Origin: Hygrocybe punicea
Taxonomy: Eukaryota; Basidiomycota; Agaricomycetes; Agaricales; Hygrophoraceae
Direction of reading: 5' to 3'
NCBI GenBank assembly: GCA_963556145.1
Contig: OY744469.1
Span: forward strand, 3,134,767 to 3,198,766
Length of the DNA: 64,000 nucleotides
Each line of letters begins with the position of its first letter. The first letter of the stretch is position 1. The position numbers and the translations under genes are program-made. This document shows, in pieces, positions 27,201 to 38,702 of this stretch. The notes under the pieces are model-generated. The model worked only from the letters and a program-made list of their open reading frames with translations. It was not told the DNA's origin and ran no database searches.

Positions 27201-29223
27201 GGGAGAGCGCGGAAGGCAGGGAGCGAGCGGAAAGACGACGGGGTGGTGGGCGTTTGATCGGGAGGAATGTAATGTGTTTCACTGCTGATATGAATTGTGG
27301 TATATTCCGATGGCAAACCATTCGCCAATTGTTCTTTGTTTGCCAAGAGGGCTTGGGCTTGGGCTTGCGATAGACCTTGCACGGGTGCACTCGATGGCGG
27401 CAATGGAAAATCTTCAACGGCAGCCCTCACATTCAGTTTATTCCCTTTCTCCTTCTGCTCGGTCACATTTCCATCTTCAAAATCATCATCTCCGCCTCCG
27501 TCATCATCGTCCATGTCCAAGAATTCCTCTTGTTCACGTCGTACTCTAATAACCTCAGCCCGTAGCGGCTGGCTCGGAAACAGCGGCGGACCCTCCCGCA
27601 GAAACTGTATCATTTCCGCATTTGATGTTGACATGGGCATCTTGGCAGCTCGGGGTGAAAAGTCAGTACTTGGCCTCCTTTCTCGCAATGGAGTTGGATC
27701 CCGAATGGTATGTTGATCCTGAGCCAGTGCTTGAGCATACTGTTGATAATGAAGTTGAGGATGATGCGGAGCTGCCGCCATAGGACTCTGATTCGTATTC
27801 TGGGCCAGAGTTGATACAGGCGCAGAAATTTGCACCTCATCATACATAGGAGGTTGAGCTGCCACCTGAATGTTCGATCCGGCACTAGAAGTAGGAGACG
27901 GTTGCATATTCGCGATGTACTGCTTGGCCTCGTCCGGAAGCGAAATTCTGGAATCGCGCGAGATTATGCGACTATGCGAGCTCAAGGGACCTTCACTGGG
28001 GTTTATATTTGGTACCGACAACGTGATATTCGCATTCGTATTGAGGGCTCCTAGGACTGACCGACGATGAGCATATGCACTCTGTGAGCTATCTGGATGA
28101 GGCGGACCCTCGGGGACAGAACTCATAGCGTTCATATTCACACTTGGGTTGCGAGGTTGACCTTGCGGAGTACCTTGATAAAGTTGTGATGCCGGGCCGA
28201 CATTCGCAGACTGATTGATGTTGACGCTCGTGTTCATAATGCCGTTTATTGAAGTGCCGTTGTCGAGTGTATTGGTCTTGCGTATCAATCGTGTAGATTG
28301 CTCCATCTCGTTGCGCAATCGGCTTGACGAGTCGGCTTGTCCATGCTGCGGCTGTTGTTCGGGGGGAGTCGATGCCATTGATGCAAGCATTGGCAGGGAC
28401 TCAGAACGAGAAGGGAGGGATAGCGGAGGGAGAGTGTGCGGTAAAGAGGGTGGGGACGGTGCTGATCGGGATGAAGAAGTAGTGTTGGATGAGGGAGAGG
28501 AGGATAAATGTGATGACATATTGGAGGGAGATGTCATGCTGCTAAGGGAGAGAGTGGGTGTGGCATAGGATGATGGCGAACTAACGGTGTGAGATTCGGG
28601 AAGATTGGTTTCTTGAGAGGGAGATGGGCGAATTTTACGCTGAGGATCACGGGACGTAGCTGGTTGGAAAATAATCAATTCGTTGTATCATACAAGAAGT
28701 GTAATCACACAAAAGGATGCTACTCACATCGCGGCTCCAATGAAATGTATTGGGAGGTCAAAATAGGCTTGGAACCGCCAGAGACAGGACTAGGATGCTT
28801 GAGTGGCCGTTCTCCGTCTCTTTTCTTTTCCTTGTCGTGATTTCCCGTGGAAATGATACGATTCTTATACACATCTCGCTCAGACCGGACACGTTCCAGC
28901 TCCTTGAGAATCTGGTTATAGCCTGAACGCTGCTTTTCGACGAGTTTCCAAAGCTGAGAATTTTGTGCCGAGAAGGCATTTCGCTCGCTCAGTACCTGTT
29001 GAAGGGCAGCAAGAGGTGGTGATGGGGCATTCTCGTGAGTGGTGAGTAGGGAGTCGAGAGTGATAGATTGAGTTGGGGTTGCTGGGCCGTTTGCAGGCAA
29101 AGAAGGTCCCGTGGACGAAACAGCTAGGAGACGTTTATTGCTGGGAGACTGCTGAGCAGACGGGGGAAATGGGAGACGTTCGCGAGTGGGTGTGGCATTC
29201 GGGTTGGTCGTAGTCGAATTCAT
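24270..29223 (-). CDS. PX-PH-RhoGAP protein, BEM3-like
   Basis: GTPase-activating protein for Cdc42-type GTPases at polarity sites. The start MNSTTTNPNATPTRERLPF is preferred over the in-frame upstream GTG. A coiled coil (LQQVLSERNAFSAQNSQLWK) and a long Ser/Asn/Pro-rich disordered region follow. A PX domain (SFRSLPAFRALPL, IVELEPGRGKEGWKVEKLYSD, PVKNKDEVIAFF) precedes a PH domain (YKEGYLTKRGKNFGGWKTRF...HVLCAESDTDRDSWVEMLV). The C-terminal RhoGAP domain has the arginine-finger loop EEGIYRLSGSSAVI and LLRALTAHLILIVQNAAVNKM. Order and spacing match Bem3. All introns read are GT-AG. It lies divergent from the PQ-loop gene (242 bp between starts). Confidence 0.92.
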
Positions 29224-29465
29224 GATAAAATTTGGTGGCACGATGAGAGCAGTTGAATACTTAAACTCTCAGACCCGAAGGGAGAGAATTGGACGGACAA
29301 CCAGTGTCGCCGAATTTGTGCGAGGACCTCGGTGCGGGTGCGGTGGGGACAAGGGGAAAGAGACCGTGGCCACTGTTGGAGACAACGACAAGCTGGTGCA
29401 GGCTTGATGGTCACTGAGATCACGTGACATAAACTCGGTTATTCTGCTTATGTAATCTACCAATT
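29224..29465. promoter_or_regulatory. Divergent promoter region, BEM3-like / PQ-loop gene
   Basis: The 242 bp hold both start regions. A GATCACGTGAC palindrome at 29,418-29,428 carries a CACGTG E-box, the core bound by fungal bHLH factors such as Cbf1. It sits about 40 bp before the PQ-loop ATG. No other site is claimed. Confidence 0.5.
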
Positions 29466-30567
29466 ATGTCCTGGCTTTCTACCGCTGCCTCCGTGGGTAT
29501 GGCAGTCGGCCCTCCTCTCGTCTACGTCGACCAGGCTGTCTCCATAATTCGCAAAAAGTATGTTTATTATCATTAAGTTATTATATCTTTGTCTCTGACT
29601 TCTTGCGTTTCGTTTAGAGACGCCACAGGCTTTTCTCGCGATGTCTGCGCAATCTTGTGCCTCTTTCACCCCCTGTTGGTCTCTTGTCGAATTAATCCAG
29701 TTAACAGGCTAGTCGCAAACATCACAAGATGTTTTTTCTGGTTGGGCAGTCGTTTCGAATTTCCACTTCTGTTGCAGTCTATCCTCATGATCATTGCCCA
29801 AGTACGTTAGAAATTCATTCATGTCTTTTTACCTGGCTATTGAATCCGTAGTCGCAGCTCGCCCTGTTGTACATCTGTATACTTTACCGACCGCATAATA
29901 GCGCCGAGAGTCTTGGAACCTCAACTCGGCCGTATTCATTCTGGCAATGGCCCATGTACGTTCAGTACATCGAGTTCCTAGCGGGTTTCATGTAGGTTGT
30001 CGTCCTATATGTGAACAAAAGTCGTCATTGAGATTCCAGCAGACTCTGCCAGACTATCCTTAACCTCATATTCGGGCGCACGGAGATTTTTGTATCGATC
30101 CTAGGTTTTCTTGCTTTGGGTCTCGAAAGCATGTTACCTGTTCCCCAGCTTCTGAGGTATGTGATGTATGTACAAAGGCTTTCGGTACCAGGCTTGACGT
30201 TTTTCAGCAACTACAAACACCACTCCTTGTATGGCTTCCGAGCATCCACTCTCATCGGTTGGATTGGAGGAGATTCCTTCAAGTAGGTTCTCCTTGTCAC
30301 GCGGGACGTTTATCCGCATTTATCAGCCTCACCAAGGACTGTTTATTTCTTTTTGAAAACCTCGCCCTTACAGTTCAAGGTTTGTGCTATCTTCCAGTTA
30401 TCAGTAGATTTTGGTGAGTCCTGTTGTACGTGTCCTCACCTCCCCGCGATAAAAAAGCCGCAGCTATCCTCTTGCAACGTGTGATTTATGGCAATTCGCC
30501 TCCTCCATCCACGTTGCTGGCTGAGGAAGACGATCTTGAACAGGCCCTAGCCTTGTCCGAGGAGTAA
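29466..30567 (+). CDS. PQ-loop membrane protein, ANY1/SLC66A2-like
   Basis: Seven-helix PQ-loop protein. The first PQ-loop reads MAVGPPLVYVDQAVSIIRKK-DATGFSRD and the second LPVPQLLSNYKHHSLYGF. A hydrophobic helix follows each. The FWLGSRFEFPLLLQSILMI segment is typical of Any1/Cfs1 and human SLC66A2, which genetically oppose phospholipid flippases at Golgi and endosomes. Eight exons, all GT-AG. The start is the ATG right before SWLSTAASVG. The extreme C-terminus EEDDLEQALALSEE fits the ubiquitin-interacting motif consensus (acidic cluster, Leu, Ala, Ser, Glu), an unexpected addition. The topology places it in the cytosol only if the family seven-helix model holds. Confidence 0.85.
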
Positions 30568-30753
30568 TACAACACAGGGCATTTTCACCGCCCTTCGTAC
30601 ACTAGAGGTACTCTGCGACAGGAACACTAGTCTACATTGCCAACCGCTTTGAGCATAGATAGTATACACATCGTTTGCTGCGTCCAAAACATAAGTCAAC
30701 AACAATTTAGTTGAAAACCAACACTCATCACTTTTTCACTTCAACCTCTTATA

Positions 30754-33700
30754 ATGGCTGCTGTGGACACGATGAAGCCAATCGCCTTCTGCGAGCATTT
30801 GCAGCTCTCTAGTTTGGGTGTCCAGCCAACGTCCATATCTTTTCAGGTGAGCAGACGCGCGTGGCAGTTGCCTTCGTTCTGCTACCATTAAGCAATCTTT
30901 TATATGCTATAGACCTTGACTCTCGAGTCCGATCACTTCATTTGCGTACGAGAAAAAGTTGGCGAGCAGAATCAGGTGGTGATCATCGACCTTGCCGACG
31001 CCAACAATGTGTTACGTAGGCCCATAACTGCGGACAGTGCAATTGTCAATCCCCGCTCAAAAATTCTTGCACTTAAAGGCATGTTTATCATCCTTTCGTG
31101 AGCGAATTTACTGAATAAACCAACAATGTCTTGTAGCTGGCCGGACGCTACAAATCTTCAATATCGACACGAAACAGAAAGTTAAGTCTCATGTTAATAG
31201 CGAGGACATAGTTTTTTGGAAGTGGGTATCGGATACGGTCATTGGAATGGTCACCGAATCGTCTGTGTACCATTGGACAATCGCGGACCCGACATCACCT
31301 CCCCAAAAGATATTCGACCGACATCCAACACTCGCCGGTGCCCAGATTATCAACTACCGTGTTACTGCGGACGAGAAATGGCTTGTCCTCATTGGTATTT
31401 CGGGAAATTCCACGAATCCTTCAGCTTTCAAGGTCAAGGGTGCGATGCAGCTTTACAGCAAAGACCGGGGTGTCAGCCAACCTATCGAAGGACACGCCGC
31501 TGCATTTTCAGCATTGAAATTGGATGGCCATCAGAACCTCACCAAACTGTTCACTTTTGCCGTACGCACAGCGACTGGCGCCAAGGTAAGCATGTTGCTG
31601 TGCTCCCACAGTCACGGACTGATTGCTGCCTCAGTTACATGTTGTAGAGATTGATCATACAGCACCGGATCCACCGTTCGTGAAGAAAGCGGTCGACGTC
31701 TACTTTCCACCGGAGGCTACCAATGACTTTCCCGTAGCAATGCAAGTCTCCAAAAAACACGGCATTATCTACCTCGTCACGAAGTACGGCTTCATCCACC
31801 TTTATGATATTGAATCCGGTGCATGTGTATACATGAATCGTATCTCTGGTGAGACAATCTTTGTCACCGCGGAGCACGAGGCGACAAATGGTATAATCGG
31901 CGTCAACAAGAAAGGGCAAGTTCTAAGTGTCAATGTGGACGAGCAGACTATTATTCCTTACATTTTAACTGTCCTCAACAACACTGAACTCGCCTTCAAG
32001 TTGGCTAGTCGAGCAAACTTGCCTGGTGCGGATGATTTGTACGTCAAGCAGTACCAGCAACTTTTCCAAAGTGGTCTGTTTGGAGAGGCAGCCAAAGTTG
32101 CGGCTAATTCGCCAAGGGTACGAACTCATACTTCGTGTGAGAGCTACTTTCTAATTTGGGTTTCAAAGGGTATTTTACGGACTGTTGCCGTCATTGAATC
32201 TTTCAAGCAAGCGCCGACGCCGCCCGGAGGTCTATCACCCATTTTGCAGTACTTTGGGATTCTGCTAGAAAAGGGTGAACTCAACCACCTCGAGTCTTTG
32301 GAGCTTGCCCGTCCTGTTTTGCAACAGGGGAGAAAGCAACTGCTCGAGAAATGGCTGAAAGAGAACAAAGTAGGCATTTTATTTGGATTATCTTGCTCAC
32401 AAGCTGAGTATTTATGTAGCTTACCTGCAGCGAGGATCTCGGGGACATTGTGCGCCTACACGACATGACACTCGCCCTCAGCGTGTACCTACGAGCGAAC
32501 GTGCCGAATAAGGTCATTGCCTGCTTTGCCGAGACTGGTCAGACGGAGAAAATTGTTTTATATTCTAAGAAAGTTGGCTACCGTCCCGACTACGTCGCGT
32601 TATTGCAGCATATCATGCGTACGAACCCGGAAAAAGGTGCAGAGTTCGCGACACAGCTAGCGAATGATGAAACTGGTCCCCTTGTAGATGTCGAACGGGT
32701 ATGTATTCTAATTTTCCCTTTGATAGTTCAGCGCTTAATATGTTCAACGTAGGTTGTTGACATCTTCATGTCGCAGAACATGATTCAACCTGCCACATCA
32801 TTCTTATTAGATGCCCTGAAAGACAACAAACCGGAACAAGGGCCTCTACAGACTCGTCTCCTTGAGATGAATCTTGTTCATGCACCCCAGGTTGCGGATG
32901 CAATCCTTGGTAACGATATGTTCACGCACTATGACCGTCCTAGAATTGCCAACCTTTGCGAGAAGGCCGGCCTCCTGCAAAAAGTAAGCTGGCAACACGA
33001 ATCATCCTGGGCATCCTAACTAACAAACAAACAATTGCAACAGGCTCTGGAACATTACGAAGACTTGGCAGACATCAAGCGAGTGATTGTCCACACTTCA
33101 GTTCTGCAGCCCGAGGTTCGTCTCGTCCTCGTAGTCTTTTCCGTAGCTCATCTGTTTCGTCGCTCGGTAGTGGCTTGTCAACTATTTCAGTCGCTTGACG
33201 ACTGAACAGTCCATGGCGTGCCTGCAAGAAATGCTCCGCGTCAACATTCGTCAAAACCTGCAAGTTGTAATCCAAATTGCAACCAAATATTCGGACATTC
33301 TGGGTCCTGTGAAACTAATTGAAATGTTTGAATCCTTTAAGAGCTTTGAAGGTAATTTAGATTGCTATTTTGTGTGTTCAAATTTACATGCAACAATAGG
33401 CCTCTACTATTATCTTGGATCTGTCGTTAATCTTAGCCAAGATCCCGAGGTCCACTTCAAGTATATCCAAGCGGCTACTCGTACCGGTCAGATCCGTGAA
33501 GTTGAGCGAATCTGCCGAGAAAGCAACTTCTACAATCCCGAGAAAGTCAAGAACTTCCTCAAGGAGGCCAAACTCTCCGATCAGCTGCCCCTTATTATAG
33601 TTTGTGATCGGTTTGATTTCGTGCACGACCTTGTGCTCTACCTGTATCAGAATGGTCTCACGAAGTTCATCGAGGTTTATGTGCAACGGGTCAATTCCGT

Positions 33701-36700
33701 TCGGACCCCTCATGTCATTGGTGGGCTGCTTGATGTCGATTGCGACGAGACCACCATCAAAGGACTGTTGGCTTCAGTAACTGGAAACTTCCCTATTGAC
33801 GAGCTTGTTCATGAAGTGGAGCAGAGGAATCGGCTAAAACTCATTCTTCCTTGGCTGGAGGCTCGCGTTCAGACTGGTAGCCAGGATGCGGCCGTATTTA
33901 ACGCAATTGCCAAAATCTATATTGATAGTAACAATAATCCCGAGAGTTTCTTGAAGGAGAACAATGTGAGCATGTTCTTCTTGGTACTCCGACGCGACGC
34001 TGACTACTTGTCTATTAAGCTATATGAGCCTCTGGTGGTTGGCAAATTCTGCGAGGCGCGCGATCCATACTTAGCGTATATTGCGTACGCCAAAGGTTTC
34101 TGCGACGACGAGCTAATTTCTATCACCAACGATAACTCAATGTTCAAGCAGCAGGCCCGATACCTCGTGAAACGCCGCCAGCCGGAGTTGTGGACACAAG
34201 TTCTGGTTCACGATAATGTACACCGTCGCCAACTCATCGATCAGGTTTGTCTCCTTTCGTGATCTCTCTCACTGATTTACCGTCATTATCAGATTGTGGC
34301 CACCGCTCTTCCTGAATGCACTGACCCTGACGACGTCTCAATAACCGTCAAGGCTTTTCTTTCAGCCGATCTCCCAATTGAGTTGATTGAACTTTTAGAG
34401 AAGATTATCATCGAGCCATCACCGTTCAGCGATAACAAGAATTTGCAGAATTTACTGTTGTTGACGGCGATCCGTGCTGACAAGGGCAAAGTTGTTGGAT
34501 ACATCAACAAGCTCCAGAACTACGATACTGGAGAGATTGCTAAGATTGCGACAGATCACGGGCTGTACGAGGAAGCTCTCACCATATACAAGAAGTATGA
34601 TCAGCATGCTATGGCCATTAATGTTCTTGTCGAACATATCGTTTCGATCGATCGTGGCATGGACTTCGCCAACAAGGTCAACAAGCCTGAAGTTTGGAGC
34701 CGGCTCGCAAAGGCACAACTTGATGGTCTGCGTATCAAAGACGCCATTGGTCAGTAACACATCTCTGGAATGGCCTAGTGCATAGATTACTCAACTGTGA
34801 ATGGGTAGATTCATATATCAAGGCAGGGGATCCCTCCAATTTTGCCGAGGTCATCGAGATTTCGAATCATGCAGGCAAACATGATGACTTGGTTCGCTTC
34901 CTGCAAATGGCTCGCAAGTCTCTGCGAGAACCCAAGATCGACACAGAATTAGCTTATGCCTATGCCAAGACCGACCGTCTTCACGATATGGAAGATTTTC
35001 TAGGAATGACAAACGTTGCAGATATCCTAGAAGTCGGAGAAAAGTGCTTTGAAGACGAGTTATACCAAGCTGCAAAATTACTTTTCAGCAGTATCTCCAA
35101 TTGGGCGCGTCTTGCTACTACCCTGATCTACCTGAGCGAGAATCAAGCCGCCGTTGAAAGTGCCAGGAAAGCCGGGAACACACAGTGAGCGCGGTTTAGT
35201 ATATTTTTGCAAGTCAAGTTAACATCAGGTAAAGGGTCTGGAAACAGGTGCATGCCGCCTGCGTCGAGAAGTCCGAATTCCGCCTGGTAGATTTTCTATT
35301 CTATCTACTTGTGAAGCGCTCATTCTCGTTCGTTTATCAGGCACAAATCTGTGGCCTCAACATCGTTGTTCATGCGGTACGTCTATCCCACACTCTGTTA
35401 TTTCTGGTTCATGACTTCCTCTTACAGGAGGAACTACCGTCGTTAGTTCAATCTTATGAACGTCGTGGATATTTCGACGAAGTTCTCTCGCTCTTGGAAG
35501 CTGGCTTAAGTCTGGAACGAGCACATGTAAATCCTGTGTTTCGGAGTTGTCATGGTAACTAACAATCTTCATAGATGGGGATCTTTACCGAGTTGTCAAT
35601 CTTGTATAGCAAGTATAGACCTGCCAAACGTAAGCCCGTCTGGCCATTTTTCTAGATCATCTACTGAAGTGTGTGCCAGTTATGGAACATCTGAAGCTCT
35701 TTGTCGCGCGCATCAATATTCCCAAAGTGAGCGCCATGCTAGACTCGGATGTAATATTTTGATACCTATTATTCCGCATAGGTCATCAAAGCCGCAGAGA
35801 GAGCACATCTTTGGCCAGAACTGGTCTTCCTATACTTCAAATATGATGAATTTGTGAGACTACTTATGCTTCAAAGATACACGTGCTAATAAATGTGTAG
35901 GACAATGCGGCCTTGGCAATGATCGAGCGATCTTCCGATGCTTGGGAACATAACCAGTTCAAGGATATCATTGTTCGGGCTGCAAACATTGAAATGTGAG
36001 CTCTTCGGGATGTGCGATTCTTGAACCTGAACCTCTAACGAGACTTGCAGCTACTACAAGGCTCTAACATTTTACCTACAAGAACAGCCCACATTATTGA
36101 CAGATCTCCTGACGGTTCTTATTCCCCGCATCGACCACAGCCGTGTTGTTCGTATGTTCAAACAGATAGATCATATCCCATTAATTCGATCATATTTGAT
36201 CGCTGTCCAACATGTAAGTACTCGTTTCTTCTGGGCTGGTCCCTGGGAACCTGAGTTGTGAGCGGACATTCCTAGTTGAACATTGAAGCAGTCAATGATG
36301 CCTATAATGGTCTTCTCATTGAGGAAGAGGATTACAAGACCCTCCGGGACTCGATCGACAGCTTTGACAACTTCGACAACATTCGTCTTGCAAAAGAGTT
36401 GGAAAAACACGCACTTCTTGAATTCAGGCGTCTCGCTGCTCACCTCTACAAGGTTATCTAATCAATTTTATCTATGGTTTGTCACTGATCCAGTGTTCGT
36501 CGGATATAGAAAAACACTCGATGGGAGGAGTCAATATCATTGTCAAAACAGGACAAGCTTTACAAAGATGCTATGATCACTGCTTCAGTCTCTAGTTCTA
36601 CTGAAATCGCTGAGGAGTTGTTGTCATATTTCGTCGACATTGGGAATAAGGAGTGTTTCGCCGCACTTCTGTTCATTTGTTTCGACTTACTTCGGCCCGA

Positions 36701-37138
36701 TCTCGTGGACGAGCTCTCGTGGCAGCATGGATTAAATGACTTCTACATGCCTTACAAGGTCCAGATACAACGATCCACCGTACAGAGGGTATGTCTCTGC
36801 CTTGTCACTGATTTTTCATTAACCTATCGCCTGTTTAGTTGGGTCAATTGGAAATGGAAATGAAGGAGCGGTCAAAGAAGGACATTCAAAAAGAGCAGGA
36901 ATCCGCCGAGGCACCTATCATCAACCCAGGTTTCGGTGGTCCCTTACTAATAACGCACGATGGGTCAGTGGATAATACTAGAGTGAATGTTGCTTGCTAA
37001 CCTGTTGTGCAGGTTTGTTGGTCAGCCAACCGCAAGGACAAATGGATTGGGCATGACCCCTGTAATCAGCGACGCCCCCACTGTTACGGTGTTTGGCTGA
37101 CATGATTCTCACAGAATATGACGGGATTTGGCTACTAA
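30754..37138 (+). CDS. CHC1: Clathrin heavy chain
   Basis: Triskelion leg of clathrin coats at the trans-Golgi and plasma membrane. The N-terminal propeller starts [17 protein letters not shown] and runs through [19 protein letters not shown] and [16 protein letters not shown]. Linker and seven clathrin repeats follow ([60 protein letters not shown] and [18 protein letters not shown]). The trimerisation end and MTGFGY tail close the protein, about 1,680 residues. About 25 exons; the intron 31079-31136 is GC-AG. Failure to remove the last intron would give a different C-terminus ([12 protein letters not shown]) ending at 37,098. Confidence 0.96.
31079..31136 (+). other. GC-AG intron in clathrin heavy chain
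   Basis: The donor is CTTAAAG|GCATGT and the acceptor TCTTGTAG. Joining gives [17 protein letters not shown], a conserved blade. The GT four bases on is out of phase. Confidence 0.9.
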
Positions 37139-37343
37139 CTCTCAACTCTCAACCCTTACACGTATATCCCTGACTTGCTTTTCGGAAAAGGGTCTCTTTT
37201 CATTGCTCCTATATCACGGCATTACCATCAAGATTAAAACAGTGGTCAAAAGTACATATAAAGTGTGAATAGAGCATATAGCAGAATGGATGCGGGAGAG
37301 ATGCGATGTCCATGGAGGTATATGTTGCGACTAAATCATGGTA

Positions 37344-38415
37344 TCACATCATAATGCATGCTATATCTCCTGAACCCTTTGCCTTCGTACTTAATGACAC
37401 CCGTGCAGCTTCATAAAAAACCTCCGTTACACCCCGGTTGTGCTTGGAACTGCATTCTGAGAATGCAAATTACAGATGAATCAACAATTGAGAGGACGAG
37501 GCACATACCCAGATAACGAGATGCTCGTATTCGTCGAGCAACGGCCAGCCCTTCCTCGTATTGTACTGTGTGTGTGCCGTAGCGTTGAAGTCGCTCTCGG
37601 ACCATCCGGTCATCTCGGAGGTCACATTTCAGTGCTAGGCAAGAAGTTAAAACTCTTGAGGTAAATGATTTACATCAACACTGACCGACAAGGACCAGCT
37701 GTGAGATGTGGTAGGTTGGTTTCAGGTAGTTGGTGAATAATGGTATACATACCTTGACCCCAGGGCAATACTCCAAAATTTCGTCCAGCCACTGAGAAGG
37801 TCTGTTCTAGATGTCGACGTCAGAAACACAAGACTGTATAAAGCTTACCTTAGATTCAACGTTTTCCAGCGAGACCGGATTGTCAACCTGGGTATCGCAT
37901 TATTAATTGTTGTCCACACCTCGTAGAAATCCACGGAGGAACTCACGGAAAAGCACAACATTATAACATGCGTTTCTGCATACGAGAGTGAGCGCAGTCG
38001 GTCAAACTCTTCCTGTCCTAGGAATATCGTTGCAACCTGAGAGTTTATATACAATCCCTCTGCTGAACTGACCTGCAGTGTCCCACAGACTGAGTTCTAC
38101 CAACTGGTCATCGACGTTTAGGTCGTGAACATAGTTTTCGAACACCGTTGGTTCGCTGATGAGTTGTATAAGTCTCGGAACAGAATTGAGACTCATGGAG
38201 ATCAGAGATAAGACGCACTATACTTGCGTGAAGAACCCTCTGGTGAACACATTAAGTAACGATGTTTTGCCTGTGAACTGCGTTAAGATTTGACAAACTG
38301 TGAGAATTGAAGAGACGCACTGACCGCAGGCACCATCTCCACAGACAACAACTTTCCTTTGTATCTGAATCAGGGGATGTGAAGGAGTCTGGTACCGAAG
38401 GCAAGAGGAGATCAT
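37344..38415 (-). CDS. RHO3: Rho-family GTPase, RHO3
   Basis: Small GTPase of exocytosis and actin polarity. P-loop [14 protein letters not shown], switch [15 protein letters not shown], switch [16 protein letters not shown], base-recognition LKCD and ECSSKHNRG are all present. The [19 protein letters not shown] stretch and LKCD mark the Rho3 branch. The C-terminus ends CIMM, a CaaX prenylation box. The ATG at 38,415 ([11 protein letters not shown]) is chosen because it lies 22 codons before the P-loop region. An upstream in-frame start or a 5' exon ending at a GTAAG-like site near 38,420 is possible. The final exons are joined by several GT-AG introns. It converges with clathrin, 205 bp between stops. 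Confidence 0.9.
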
Positions 38416-38702
38416 CTTACTGGTCTGCCGCGGCCAAACGAAGGCCCAGCGGAGGATCCACACATCCCGCACCAGGGCATCTTATTTATGGTCAAAACTC
38501 AAGGTCAGGTTAGATGCAGTCACCAATCGGCTCCGCGTAGAAACCAGGTTCAAGATATCCGGGTATTTCAAGTTTACACAGTTGACACCGTTCGAGGACA
38601 GGTTGCATACACGTGACTGCTAGCCTCAATTTTAAAAGTATATACAAGAGATCGACAGCGGAACCCAAACACTGAAAAAAAAAGGTGGGGTGGGAATTTA
38701 GA

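Noticed and set aside
26906..28678. 590-residue minus-strand frame as a separate Ser/Asn-rich protein
   Set aside because: It is the disordered middle plus PX part of the BEM3-like gene; the coiled-coil exon before it and the PH and RhoGAP exons after it join in frame.
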